The notes under the pieces: model-generated | Databases searched by the model: none | Told to the model about the DNA's origin: nothing | Seen by the model: only the letters and a program-made list of their open reading frames with translations | Shown here: positions 1 to 13,500 of the stretch, piece by piece | Layout: every line of letters begins with the position of its first letter | Numbering within the stretch: the stretch's first letter is position 1 | Program-made: the position numbers and the translations under genes | Source of the DNA: Incurvaria masculella | Lineage: Eukaryota; Arthropoda; Insecta; Lepidoptera; Incurvariidae | Direction of reading: 5' to 3' | Length of the DNA: 64,000 bases | Assembly: GCA_946894095.1 (NCBI GenBank) | Contig: OX335642.1 | Location: forward strand, 20,285,021 to 20,349,020

Positions 1-220
1 ACTCTTCAAAAGGCGAGCAGTTAGACGTACTCGCCAAGTATTGCGGGTATGCAAACATACCGGCGCACGTACGGGAGGCAAGTCTCGATATTCAATATGC
101 TACGACTGCTCAACCCGACAGTAGACCTTATACAGCGGGCATAAGGTCCAACACTGAATAATAATCACGATAATTCCGGCAATGTTCTGACAACACAAAC
201 ATGAAGTACTATACTGAACA
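1..220 (-). repeat. BEL element 3' LTR (partial)
   Basis: Identical to 3953-4172; ends on the plus strand in ...GAACA, the complement of a TG-type LTR start. The rest of this LTR lies left of the window. Confidence 0.9.
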
Positions 221-222
221 TA

Positions 223-1121
223 CCGGCCACCTTGAAATAACAATTTCAAAAGCAATGAACAAGTAACCATATTCGAACATATAATTAAACACTGACATGA
301 ACACACAAAACAATATTAGTTAACTGAGTAGACCTAAAAACTCATCCGAATAACTAAAATACAAAAATCCTCAGAACTCATAACCATATAATGGAAACAG
401 GATTAATATTTACAAATGAACACTCACTATTACATGACACTGAAATCAGTTATAACCAAGAGCGAATTCTGAATTGAATGACCCTAGTCAGACACATCAA
501 TAATTCATTCAAACAGATCCTTAATTAGCGTAACACCGAAAACATAAAATTCAGATCTAACTTTTACTGAAAACTCAAAAGAAGAGTAACTATAAATGTA
601 GCACCACAGGCCTATGTCCTGTCACAGACAAGCATCTGAACATGCATTCTAAAAGGATGTGAAAACTCATAACCATTTCAAGTCCTGCCAAGAAAACGAA
701 ACACACAATTGATTTGATGGAGGACTGCAACTTGCACTTGAGATAAACACACTAACTTCTCAAGTACGTTAGCAGCATTAAAATAAGAAGGTATAAGAAA
801 ACACAATCTTAGAGACCCCAGAACAACACCGTAAGAAACCTTAATTAGATTGAGTAAGTACACCTGAGCTGAAGTTTATCCAGAGATGCTCACAAACCGA
901 TGACACACAAATCAGCCGCATTACTGGTACACACAAACTTCCACGCCACTTTTACTCCTCTCAAAGTACACATTTCACTGCTTGCGTATACTTCATACAT
1001 TTCTTCAACAAATCAACCATACTGGGTTCACTCTGGCAAATTTGTGTAAGTCATATCCAGCACATTTAAATACCACTTTCTCACACACACTTTGAATAAC
1101 GTCACAACTCCAAACTGCATC
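223..1121. other. Noncoding 3' part of gag-only BEL element
   Basis: AT-rich, no ORF with recognisable Pol similarity on either strand. It replaces the roughly 4 kb that would code reverse transcriptase, RNase H and integrase in a complete BEL element. Confidence 0.6.
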
Positions 1122-2930
1122 TTACACAGTAACTTGCGGTACCGGAACGGATCCATATTTTCCCATAAGTAACCAGCCAAACATGCTCGCCAGTCCCACA
1201 GGACTACCTTCAGGCCCTAACAACCGGCCACCTTGAAGTACCTGAGGATACACATCAGCACCTAGAAGCATATCAACAGATCCTGGCATGTGGAAAGTCG
1301 GGTCTGCTAATTGTACATTTTCGAGATGTTTCCACCTTTTCCTATCAATCGGTGCCGAAGGTAATTCACCACAAATCTTCGGCAAAACCAAGGCATTAAC
1401 TTGTAACTCCGTTTGACTACCACCCGACTGCGACATCAACACACACGATATCTTACCGTCAGCCTGACTAACTTCACGACCACCCAGTCCACGTATAGGC
1501 ACACGGGACTTTACGCACTGAAGCCCTAACCTTTGTACACACTCTTGAGTGATAAGTGAAGTAGTCGAGGCAGAATCTAATAATATTCGCACTTTCTCCA
1601 TTTTATCTGATACACTGAGACAGTTTGCTACAGCTGTACTAAGTAGAACTGGTGCATCAGAAACCACTGAATGTGTGAGAATAATTGCGCTGTCACGTTC
1701 GCTGGTAGAATCAGTTTCTTGAGGTGAAACAGTTTCACCATTTTTTCCAAAATGTAACAAATCATTGTGAACTCTGTTACACAAACTACAACGATGTTCA
1801 TCTTCACAAAACTTGACTAAATGATTACCAAAGCAGTTGAAGCATAAACCTTTTTGTTTTATAAATGACATTCTTTTAAATGGACTTAGTTTCAAAAATG
1901 ACTGACAGTTCTCTCCCAAGCTGTGATTATTACTGTTGCAACATACACAGTAACCACACGACTCAACAGCTTGTGTCACGAATGCCGAATGTCTTGGCAC
2001 GCCTTTCGTTTTGGAACAACCTTTTACTGCACGCACACAAGTTGACGCAGATTCAATTGCTTGAAATTCCTTTTCTAGGAATGTTATTAAATCCTTAAAC
2101 TGAGGAATATCATGGGTATCCTTCAACTGAAGTTCAAAGTGTCGGCGAGTTGTACTGTCCAATTTATTCAATACAATGTATGATAGTACAAAACTCCAAC
2201 TATCTACCTCGAGATCCAACGCTTTGAGCGCACACACATTTTCGGTCAAAGTATTGATCATTAATTTAATCTGATCACTGTTAGGCTCCACAAGCAACGG
2301 AATCGAAAAAATCGCGTCCAAATGAGTCGTAGCAATGCGACGTTTACTTGAGTATCGAGATTCCAAAGTGCTCCAAGCAATGGTGTAATTTTTATCAATC
2401 ACTGGCAAACCTCGAATTAAACTTAAGGGTTCACCTTCGACAGACACCAGTAGGTACTGGAAGCGCTCAACGTCCGATAAACTCGTGTTGCTGTGGACCA
2501 ACGATTTAAATAAATCTGAAAAACACATCCACTTCGTGTACTCACCATGAAATATGGGAAGTTTTATTTTTGGCAAGGAGACATGGCACCTTTTATCCCT
2601 TGTCCGGCCAACTTCATTTGAGGTTGACCGAGAACTCGATAAACTATCCTCAAGCTCACCCCCACTCTTTTGCAAAACTAAACGAATTTTGTGCAAAGTA
2701 TCTTCGAATGAGATGCGATAGGTTTCCTCGGATTCCGCATCAAACTGGTTCGTTTCAACGAGTTTGGCCTCATACTCACTTTGAACTCTTTCAAACTTCT
2801 GTTCCAATGTTTCTAATTTGACACATCTTATCCTAAATTCTGCAACAGGTTCTGTGGTAGAATATGACAAAATTCTTTCAGCTTGTTTTATTATAAGGTT
2901 CCGTTGTATAATTAAGTATTTTGCACTCAT
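1122..2930 (-). CDS. gag: BEL/Pao Gag with retropepsin-like domain (602 aa)
   Basis: Intact ORF starting with ATG at 2930. Residues about 115-275 form the DUF1759 Gag core (LPIFHGEYTKWMCFSDLFKS). Residues about 325-400 hold Cys/His zinc-knuckle motifs (CFNCFGNH...C, CSLCNRVH). Around residue 449 begins a DUF1758 aspartic-protease-like domain with LLDSAST, where most relatives have D-S/Q-G. The ORF stops shortly after the protease (LGADVYPQVLQGGRLLG...FGWLLMGK), exactly where Pol would continue in an autonomous element. Structural protein of a retrotransposon; replication would need Pol in trans. Confidence 0.9.
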   Translation of the reverse strand: MSAKYLIIQRNLIIKQAERILSYSTTEPVAEFRIRCVKLETLEQKFERVQSEYEAKLVETNQFDAESEETYRISFEDTLHKIRLVLQKSGGELEDSLSSSRSTSNEVGRTRDKRCHVSLPKIKLPIFHGEYTKWMCFSDLFKSLVHSNTSLSDVERFQYLLVSVEGEPLSLIRGLPVIDKNYTIAWSTLESRYSSKRRIATTHLDAIFSIPLLVEPNSDQIKLMINTLTENVCALKALDLEVDSWSFVLSYIVLNKLDSTTRRHFELQLKDTHDIPQFKDLITFLEKEFQAIESASTCVRAVKGCSKTKGVPRHSAFVTQAVESCGYCVCCNSNNHSLGENCQSFLKLSPFKRMSFIKQKGLCFNCFGNHLVKFCEDEHRCSLCNRVHNDLLHFGKNGETVSPQETDSTSERDSAIILTHSVVSDAPVLLSTAVANCLSVSDKMEKVRILLDSASTTSLITQECVQRLGLQCVKSRVPIRGLGGREVSQADGKISCVLMSQSGGSQTELQVNALVLPKICGELPSAPIDRKRWKHLENVQLADPTFHMPGSVDMLLGADVYPQVLQGGRLLGPEGSPVGLASMFGWLLMGKYGSVPVPQVTV

Positions 2931-3952
2931 TGTAACTCTAATTTACTGAAATTAGAAGCACATAAATGGATATCAAATAAATTTTAAATCATCAAGTATG
3001 GTAAATAAAATAATGCTTTCAATCAGCCTCAACACCTAGATTTACTTGCGCAAATAAAGGGTTAAGCCTCTTCAGATATATTCAAAATGTATCATTCAAA
3101 TAATTTTAAAATTTTAATTTAGCAAAATTAACGTAATCAATTGGACCAAAAGTTTAAATGTTTATGTTACACAGAATAAATTGTCAAAATTCACTTTATG
3201 TTGCAGTTTATAAGATCATAAGACAGGAATCTGCCTGAAACCTGAACACACAATTTATACACGGGATTCACACACAATCCCTCCAGTCAGCCCACCTTTC
3301 TATTCTCACGATTACTTTTAAACACTTATTAAGTTTTTCGTAGCATAAACTAAACCAAAAACACACACCAATAAACACTTGATGAAAGCAATCTCGTGAT
3401 CCCACGAAAAGTTTAAGGTCGACACCGGACTTATATTTTGTCAAATTCAGCAAATCACTAAAACATTTAATCTCAAACAATAACAACACTAACAATACAA
3501 TAATAGGTCTGCAGACATCACATTCACCACGACATTACACAACACAAATGTCATATGATGCCCGACAACACTGATATTGTGACCACTTACTGGCTATGGT
3601 ATGTACTTTTAACCAAACACGAAAGTAACATAAAGAACAATGGACATGGACATAGGACACACTACACGGTCGGAAGTATCGCGATTCTATATTCGGCTAC
3701 GAATGACCAAATGTTCCGTCTATGTGGACTGTATTGAATAGTTTTTTTTTATTGCCGCCGCAACACACCGATCCCGAGAGCTTACCACCGTCCACGCAGC
3801 CAGCAGTCGCCACCACAAACCCTCAGCTTTACGCACCGCCGCCGCTGCCAATCACTTTCTCTCCACAGCCAGGACTTCCACTCTAGGTTGAAGATGAGGA
3901 CCAAATTTGCAGGCTCACTCACCAACGTTTTGACTAGAAGTGAAGAGTGGGT
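2931..3952. other. 5' leader plus undelimited LTR part of gag-only BEL element
   Basis: Holds the minus-strand 5' untranslated leader (to about 3.5 kb) and probably the rest of the 5' LTR. Small ORFs here have no recognisable similarity. The primer-binding site could not be placed with confidence. Confidence 0.5.
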
Positions 3953-4172
3953 ACTCTTCAAAAGGCGAGCAGTTAGACGTACTCGCCAAGTATTGCGGGT
4001 ATGCAAACATACCGGCGCACGTACGGGAGGCAAGTCTCGATATTCAATATGCTACGACTGCTCAACCCGACAGTAGACCTTATACAGCGGGCATAAGGTC
4101 CAACACTGAATAATAATCACGATAATTCCGGCAATGTTCTGACAACACAAACATGAAGTACTATACTGAACA
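3953..4172 (-). repeat. BEL element 5' LTR (verified part)
   Basis: Exact direct copy of 1-220. The true LTR extends further left, perhaps to around 3.6 kb, and would include the minus-strand AATAAA near 3755. The outer border is at 4172, followed by TAGAT. Confidence 0.85.
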
Positions 4173-4404
4173 TAGATTACGTAAATACAATTTTCAAATA
4201 TATTCTGTTTCATTTTGTATGGTAACTGGCAGCTTTGACAGTTATTTTAGGTGCGCTCGCTTAGACGCCACCCGTCATGATAAATGAGCAGTTTTCTTCC
4301 CCATTAAATGTAAGTGGAGCAATAACAAGAAAAATATCCTTCAAATCATATTCCAGCAGGTTCCAAGACAATTAGACCCTCAAGAGCCGAACATAAATTC
4401 TCAC

Positions 4405-4512
4405 CTGAGTCTCGGCCCATTGCTTCTGCGCCGTGTTCCTCGTATGATGAATGAGTATGTGCTCGCCCGTGTCCACCTTCTCGGAGCTCGCGACATTGGA
4501 CAATGTTTGAAC
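4405..4512 (-). CDS. Mon2: Mon2 exon 26 (last exon in window)
   Basis: Residues 1086-1121, phase 0 on both sides. [20 protein letters not shown] matches the vertebrate GGNILIHHSRDTAEKQWA block. Acceptor TTCTACAG|GTTCAA, donor ACTCAG|GTGAGA. The next intron contains the gag-only BEL element and runs out of the window. Confidence 0.96.
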
Positions 4513-7500
4513 CTGTAGAAATTGTTAATTAGCTTTCCGAGATTGTCGAGTTTTACTTACGATCCTGTCGATTTCTGCACTGTGCAAACATTTTCAGTCA
4601 ACTAGCCCTCAAGTCAAAATAAAAGGGATATCTGTGTAAAATAAAAATTTGAGTTATTAGAAGAATACAACCAGTAATGAGAAAAAAAACCTTTATTCAT
4701 TTATTTGTTCCTTCATTAGGAAAATTAACGGAGAATTATTCTGTGTAATACAACAAAAATGACAACTTTTGACTTGCCGGAATCACGACTAAAACCCAGT
4801 TGCTACGAACCTATACCAATGACAAAAAACTCCTCACTGACCTTGTGCAGCATCGGGAAGAGGACCGCCGAGAGAAGCGCGCGCCACGCCGCCGCGGTGA
4901 GCAGCGCGCCGTGCGCTCCCACACAACTGAACAGCGTCTGGGACGCGGCACGACGCACCGGCGCCCGCGCCTCCGTGCACAGCTCACCTGCAAGCGAACG
5001 ATTCGCGATTAATACCTCTTCCTTCTTTATATTTTTCAATATAACTTGGCCAAAGCGAGATATTTGCAAAGCTTTTTTAAAACACAACTTTTGTAACTGG
5101 GCATTGACGGCTAAAACGGCTCCCAGAGTAATGATATTAGCCCAACACACTGCATTACCGAAAGAATTTGGTGTTATGCCCGGACCTTCTATTTGTGAGC
5201 ACGGCTACATTGAACTAGACGGAGAACATGGACAATATTTCATTGCAGTTTCCATAATCTTTTCATCCAATGCGATCACAATAGCATGGGCAGGCTTAAC
5301 CCTACCATCTAATAGGGAAAAAAGGATCTACAGTTCTACATAGATTCCTAACCATGAAGCTCTAAGCAGATTTAGACCAGGTTTGATAAGTTGCCATTCA
5401 CACGATCAAATTGTCTCCAGAGAACGCTAAGGCGGGTAAGCATTAGCACAAGCTGTTCACCTGGATAAGTTCTACGAGGTTTGTCATTAAAGGGGTGGGA
5501 TCCGACAACTACTGGGCTAACAAGTTTCGTCACACACAAGTCAAACAATTTTTCAACCTAGACTAACTGTGGATCGAAGAATACCTCTGAACGAATTGAG
5601 CGCACAATGTTTCTATACTCACTGAGTCGGATGTAGAGGCACATCCATAGCTTGTCGAGGTGCGGCAGGTGGGAGTGGTTTGGCAGCTCTGGGAACACGG
5701 CCGGTTCGTTCGCAAGCGCAGCACTCAGTTTGTCTCGGTTGTGGTAGAGGTAGTCCGATATGTTCCACTGTGTAAATATTCAAACATTTATAACCCCAGC
5801 ACATAGAGCAATATGAGATCAATAATTTAGCAAAATTTTTAAGGATATTAATATTAATTTAAGGCATCCTAAATGCTCACTAGTCTCTTCATCGGAGGAT
5901 AGATGTTGCCATGATTTCAATATTTTGAAGACATTGAATCGTAGATTTATGCATCAACTTTTAAAAATTAATATCTCTGAAATACTTAAACATAAAATAT
6001 AAACGACCAGCAGTACTTTTTTAATCGCAGTCTATATATGATGTAAAACTCAATTAAATCAATATTATCAAACAATTTCATCTAAAAACTGTTTGTTCAC
6101 AAACATGATCTAATTTATGGAAGCTTTGTTTCCTAGATACTTTCTCTGTTTACATAATACTTATTTTGATGTCAGAACATCCATTAGTTCGTGCGAGATA
6201 AATTAAACGGGTTTGTCAAATAGCGATCAATGCGTTTTATAAATATGTAGAGGATTTAAAAAAATATCGAAGTTTTGAATTGAAATATCTCGCAACATAC
6301 CAAACGGATTTTGTCAAAACTTCCAAAAATTTAAAAAGGGATGGGGGCTCGTTGACACCTGGGTAATGTTAACCAAAAGACTGCTTGATACCAAATGCTA
6401 TGACAAAACAGCTCAGTTGCCTGTTTTGTATGTTTCAACCTGACAGGGTGAACCGCACAGGGTGAACCGCAAAAAAACCCACTTCACGCACCACCCGCTG
6501 AATTCGAACAGACAAGCGAGGCGCGTAGATACCATGAGGCCGACGGCGGTCAGGCTGATGTTGAGGTCGTGCGTCTGGTGAGCGAAGGCGGCGGCGGCGG
6601 CGAGCACGCGGCGCAGGCAGCGCGGGCCCGCCGCGCCCAGCAGGTCCGACGCCACGAGCTGCACGCACTGGAACGCCGAGCGGATCAGCCGCTCGCTGCA
6701 ACCGGGACACGCAGAGGACTGTCACACGAGCTCGATGGCGTGGGTGGAGGGGAGGTCTTTGTTGAGTTCATGTCGACACATGTTGGATCAGCGTTGCCGA
6801 TTACAACTACTCAAATTTCGTAAAACCTTTTTTGGATTCATCAGAAGTCATAAAAATCCAGAAAGGGACCTAGTACGCTGGAAGAAAGAAGACACCGGGG
6901 TGACGAAACTTTTAAAATTCTAAATGGACTTTACGATGTACCCAACCTTCGAACCATATTTACTATGAATACTAATGAAAGACTTCGCGGACATTCTTTA
7001 AAACTAAACCAAAGACGCTTCAACTCTAGCCCCAGAAAACATTTCATATCTAACCGAGTGGTGGACTCTTGGAACAAACTGCCACAAGAGAAACTGCTAT
7101 AACAGTAAACGGGTTCAAAAACCAATTGGACAGTTATTTTAAATAAACAAAAACAGATGTTTGATAACCAAATAGTGCACTCAACCAATTACATACACGT
7201 ATCAGCTTTAAGCTGCTAGTGTATATAAATAAATAAATAAATAGTAATCTAAAGATGTAGCACAACACCTACCTGTGATGCTCGTGTATTGCGGCAACTA
7301 TGTTCATCATGAGGGGCCACGCGGCTCCGAGCTGCTCGCCCCGTGAGTGCAGGAGACGCGCTGCGCACTCTAGCTGTCTCGCTCGCACGTCACAATGCCG
7401 CACCGCACAGAGCTCTGACAGTGGTTCCAGCAACAGTCGCTCGCGAGCCTGCAACCATACAGATAGTTCTTATTATTACTTTAAGAGAAGCGATGACACA

Positions 7501-10500
7501 TTCCTATATGAAAAACTAAATATAAATCATGGTGGATCAAAAGCTAAATTAAAGAGGACAAAGATCAAAAAATATCCTCCATTCAATATTTGTATATAAT
7601 GACCACTTGCGAGGTGGACAAACATTCATATATTTAGATAAGATTTGAGCACCAGGAGATGTAACATTTCGTAATAAAATTAACAATGCGGTTTTACATT
7701 AATTATTTTGAGGGTTTTAAAAAAATAGTTTTATGCCTTAATTCTTTGGATGTGTCTCGAAAATGTAATTTTAGACATTTTTTTTTGAAAATATTAATCT
7801 TATATTATGTAATTTTCATTAAAAAAAAATTATCGCCCACGTAACAAACGTTACAAAACCGACAGACGTACCTCCGTGAGCAGGTGAGCGTTGGCTGGCG
7901 AGTGGTGGTGCTGGATGGCCGCTTGCACCAGATACGTCACCGCTTCGACGCCCCACTCCCGCATGCGGATGTGGGGATGTTGGCACACCTGTACCATGAG
8001 ACTGAGTCAGCGGTCTGTGAAACATGATTCTGTGCAATGAGATGGGGCTTTCAGTGTCTAGGACAGTGACGGTGCTTATAAGTAAGCATAGAGGGGACCC
8101 TGAGTTCAATCTTTATTGATGCATAGGTGAAAGAAAACGGCGTGAAGGTAGGCTTTCAAATAATGCTGGTAATGTGGCAGAGTCTACAACTTGGGGACCT
8201 TGGAGGAGGGAAAGACGTTTTGCTGGAAAGGGCGCTGGCTGTTAGAAGCAATTTGGCAGGAAAACAAGTTCTAGACATTTACCAAATTTAAGCAATTTTG
8301 CGATTAATCAAAGAATAAGGAATGCTATTGATGGTTTTTCCAAGAACTTAAATGTTAGGAGCTGTACAGATATTGAATACCACACACGGCAATGTTTGTT
8401 TTCTATTACGAAATAAAACACCATGTAAATAAAGGGTAACTATACAAAAAAAGGCACTTTAATAAATCATAATATCGATACTTATAATATTCACATGTAA
8501 CAAACCATATCGCCATACAAATGCACCGGTGGCGCCATCTCTACGCCGAATATTTAGTTGAATGATTATTTACTTGATTTTGGTCTGAACATTCCTCGCC
8601 GGGAAAGAACAATTTTAATTTTCTTTAAGAGAACATGCCAATTAACAATTAACTTCCAACATATTATACCTAATAAGTGAATGAAACATAGGTGAGAACA
8701 ACAACAAAACAGGTTTTTTTTTTTTTTTTTTTTTTTAAGTGAAAACAAAAATACAAAATTAACAACTTCTTAAATTTATTCCTGAACAGGTAGTAAACAC
8801 AGTTTATGGATAGGACGTTTGATTATAACAGATTTACATTTGAGTGAAACTACTCTGATCAGACCATCAGATCCTGGGTGAACATCAATTACCTTTCCTA
8901 AGCACCATTTAGTAGGTGGAAGTCTGTCGTCCTTGACGAGTACAATAGATCCAATCTTAAGATTATTACATTCAGTTTTCCATTTACTTCTTACTTGCAA
9001 ACTTGTAAGATATTCCATATTCCAACGTCGCCAAAACTGCTGGAGTTTCTGTTGCAATAAAACCCATCGTTCATTGTAGGGAACATTACATCCTTCTAAA
9101 TTTTCTTCAGGAATAACAATTGGGGTTTCGCCAATTAAAAAATGACCAGGTGTTAATGCGACAGGTTCACCAGGATCATCGGAGCTAGTATCTAAGGTAA
9201 GAGGACGCGAATTTAGACAAGCTTCTACTTGACACAATAGAGTCACATATTCTTCGTAAGTGAGCTTAGAATCGCCAAGAACCAGGTTAAGATGGCGCTT
9301 GGTAGATTTAACCGCTGCTTCCCACAACCCGCCCATATGAGGGGCACTTGGAGGGTTAAAACACCAGGTTGTGCCATCATTGGCCAAACTTTCTGAAATA
9401 CTAATTTGACTTTGCTCTTCCATTACTTTGAGTTTCTTTGACGCACCAACAAAATTAGTGCCGCAATCACTCCAAAGCCGGTGACAGTGACCACGCCGGG
9501 CCGTAAAACGTCTAAAAGCGGCAATAAACCCATCAGTATCTAAACTTGTAACGAGCTCCAAATGGATGGCCTTCACTGACATACACACAAAAACTGCGAT
9601 ATAAGCCTTTTGTGTCTTACCTCCTCTACCCTTAGATAGTTTTAAAGTTACAGGTCCGGCAAAATCCAAGCCACTTATAGAAAATGGCCTACTAGGAGTT
9701 ACTCTAGCTTTGGGTTGGTCTCCCATTAGCTGCGTCATGGGTTTTGCCGTCTGTCGAACACATTTAATGCAATGATGAATGCAATTTTTAACCATAACCT
9801 TTGCTTTAAGAATCCAAAACTTGGCACGGACAGAAGATAATAACAACTGGATTCCTCCATGAAGAGTCTTATAATGCATATCCTGAATAATCAATTGGGC
9901 AAAGTGATCATTGGCTAAAATTATGGGATGTTTTTCGACTTCTGTTAAGTTTGACTTTGATATCCTTCCTCCCACTCTCAGTACATTGCTTGAGTCAAGG
10001 TAAGGATTCAAGTTTCCAATCCTACTTTTGCGTTGAATTTTTTGTCCATCTTTAAGTTTTACAATTTCCTCTTTGAAGCTATCTTCCTGTGATAGCTTTA
10101 CACATACTTCAAAAGATCTTTTTAGTTCCTTAGTTGTTAGATAATCATAAGTTAAATCATCAGCTAAGTTACAATTATTTAACTTACCTTTACATTTTTC
10201 ATAAAATCTAAAGCAGTAGGAAACCACACGCACCAATTTGGTAAGTGAAGAATAGCGAGTGATTATGCTAGCTACTTGTACCACGGAATCTTCTAGTGTA
10301 TTTCCCGGATGCACGGTCGCATTTGTAACGAATTTACTTTCAAGAGTTGTTTCAGGGATTTCATCTACTGAAACACTGTTTATTGGTAAAGGGTCTCTGT
10401 GTAACCATGTGGGTCCATCCCACCATAATGAATGAGTTGATAATTTTTTAGGAGAAATGCCTCTCGAGGCCACGTCTGCAGGATTGTCTTTAGATGTTAC

Positions 10501-13500
10501 ATGAAACCAATGTTGTTTGTGTATTCTGTTTATAATCTCTGTGATCCTATTTGCTACGAATGTTGACCAAAAATTCGGGTGACGTTGAAGCCAGGCCAGA
10601 ACAATACTTGAGTCAGTCCAGGCATAGACGTTATTCCATGGAACATTCAAACTTTTTTGAGCATTGTGCAATAACTTCGCAAGAAGCACAGCACCACAAA
10701 GTTCCAATCTAGGTAGGCTCAATTGTTTTACAGGAGCCACCTTAGTCTTGGCTTCCAACATTGTGACTTTAATCCCATTTGGGGTAACATGACGGTAGTA
10801 AACTACTGCGGAATAAGCTACCATTGATGCATCCGAATACCCATGAAGTTCTACTCTGGGTTCACCTTCTTCAACTTGCTGTTGTATCCATCTGTTGAGT
10901 TCAATTTCAGGCATTTTCAACAATTCATACTTGTATCGCTGATAGTTTTCCAACATTTCACCTTCTAGGGTTTGATCCCAATCATATTTTTCCAACCATA
11001 GCTTCTGGAGTAAGATCTTAGCAACAATTACGACTGGTGAAAGCCAACCAGCAGGATCATATATCTTCGCTATATCTCTGAGAACCGTTCGTTTAGTGGG
11101 TATCTCATTTAAATCTTTCATTACATCAATCTTGAGTATAAATGCATCTTTGTTCACATCCCAATTTAATCCTAAGATTTTCCTACTTTCTTCTTCTTCT
11201 TTCTCTCTTAGATACCTGATGTTTGAAGTCCATTTATGGAGATGGAATCCACCTTTATTTAACAACTTAATGACTTCATTCTTTATTCTTTTAGCATTTT
11301 TCTCATCACAGCAACCGGTCAGTAAATCATCCACGTAAAAATCTTCTGCCACCGTATCTATGATATCTTCCTCAAAGTTGTCTCTTTCATCTTGTCCAAC
11401 TTGTTTCAAAGTCTTTATTGCGAGATACGGTGCACATGATGTTCCGTATGTGACGGTTAATAATCTATATTCTCTGATAGATTCTTCAGGAGAGAATCTC
11501 CATAAAACGCGTTGGTAGTCCACGTCTTCAGTGCTAATCAGAATCTGTCTGTACATTTGACGAATGTCTGCTACCAAAACGATTGCATTTCGTCGCCAGC
11601 GTCGTATTATGTTTCTGATGTCATTCTGTAAGGGTGGCCCAATCAACAGATTATCGTTCAACGATTTTCCATTGGTCGTACTTGACGAGCCATCAAACAC
11701 AACACGTAACTTCGTGGTGAGATGGTGAGGACTCAACACTGCGTGATGTGGCAGGTAATATACTTTCTTATTCTTTAAATCGCAGGTTGGTACGAGCGCC
11801 ATATGATTCTTCTCAATATAGTCTCTCATGAACTCCTTGTAGTCTTTTTCTAGGTTAGGATTTGATGTGAACTTCTTCTCCATCGCGAATAATCTTTTTT
11901 GTGCTGTCATCCGAGACTCTCCTAAGTCTGGAGGCTGAGTAATGAAGGGTAACCTCACACTGTATCTTCCATCTATGTTTCTTTGATAAGTAGTGTTAAA
12001 GTAATCATCACATCTTTTTTCTTCCTTTGTCATCAATCGAGTTGAAGTGTTGGTGTCAACATCTTCGATTTCCCAAAATTTTCTTAGTAATGTATCCATT
12101 TCTATCTTTGCATGACTTACCTGTATTAAATTTGACATCATTCTTTTTTTATTAGATTGTCCAGAAACCAGCCATCCCAAGTGTGATTCTTGCGCTATCA
12201 GCGGTTCATCTTGCTTTCTCAGGATACCATCTTTCAAGATGGAAGCGTAGACGTCGGCTCCCAGAATCAGATCGATCTGGTTTGGTTCAAGAAATGTTGG
12301 ATCAGCTAGATTCAACAATGATAATTCTGGCCAATTCAGAGTAAGTGTGTGTGTCGGTATACAAGTGGTGAGTGTTTTGAGAACATACGCTTCAACCTTG
12401 ATGTTGAATTCTTTATCATACTTTGATCTTATATAAAGGTTTACTAAACCTTTGGTAGCAGCAGTGCTTGAATTTATTCCGATAATACTGCCGTGAATAC
12501 CCTGTACCTTTAACTTTAAGAGTTGACAAGCTGATTCAGTTACTAAAGAGGCTTGTGAACCTTGATCGATTAGGGCTCTAAGTGTAAATACTTCATCGTC
12601 TACATGAACATCTACTAACGCTGTAGCCAGTAATACCGGACAGCGGTGAATGTGGTGAGTTAGTGCCATTCTTGCTTGATCTAGAGTTGAATTAGTGTCT
12701 TCTTGTTTCTCTAGAGGCCTTGAGTCAGTAACGAGTGATGTCTTACTTGGTTGTCTTGCGTTACTAACTTGATGTGAGTTATGTTGTGTATTATCTGCTG
12801 AACAATTATTTTTATTTATTGCTGAATATTGCAAAGGTTTGACGTGGAGTAGCGAGTGATGTTTACGAGAGCACATCCTGCATTGGCAGTACGGAGCTAT
12901 CGCTCAATGTCTGTTCAAACAACCTGTGCGATTTTGAGTCGAGTTTGGATATGACAATATGAACTACTATATCATCCCAATGATCTGTTGGAACCTTCAT
13001 ATTTTTTAATGATATTAAACACTCGGAAGTGGTGTCTAACAATTCCTTGATTCCGCGTGCAGACTCGCTTACAATTCGTTTTTGTCCCAACAGTTTGCAA
13101 AGGAACGAGTTTACAATGCACCTGTTATTGTGAAAGCGTTGCTTAAGTGTACTCCAAATAACCTCATAGTTTGACTCTGAAATGGGAATGTGTTTAACCA
13201 GTGACTCTGCTTCACCTTTGAGACTCGACTTCAGATATTGACATTTATTTACCAAGCTTACTTTTAAATTGTCGTGAACAAGCGATTTGAACAAATCATG
13301 GAATGTGATCCATGTACTATAATCACCTGCGAATGTAGGCAATTGAATAGGTGGTAACTTTGTTACCACTTGTGCATCCATAATATTTTCCGTACTGGTA
13401 GTAGGTACTTGATTGAACAATAACATTGTCTCCTTAAATAAAGTACAACAGTCTAAGTACAGTTCCATGAAATTATCATACATATCGTGATATGTCGAAG

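Larger units (their letters stand above)
1..4172 (-). mobile_element. Non-autonomous BEL/Pao LTR retrotransposon (gag-protease only), left end cut by window
   Basis: The last 222 bases of the right LTR (3953-4174) are repeated identically at 1-222, so the element is bounded by direct LTRs and reads on the minus strand (LTR begins TGTTCAGTATAG). Next to the left LTR is a purine-rich tract (minus strand AAGGTGGCCGG, 222-232) that serves as the plus-strand primer site. Between the LTRs lies one long ORF with Gag and aspartic-protease-like domains but no reverse transcriptase, RNase H or integrase. About 900 bp between the ORF and the 3' LTR are noncoding. The full LTR cannot be delimited because the window starts inside the left copy. 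Confidence 0.9.

Noticed and set aside
4759..5343. A plus-strand 194-codon gene
   Set aside because: It is the antisense of Mon2 exon 25 and of a SINE copy; no conserved protein on the plus strand.
6435..6725. A 96-codon Ala/Arg-rich protein overlapping Mon2 exon 23
   Set aside because: Alternative frame of the GC-rich exon; the frame matching MON2 explains the region.
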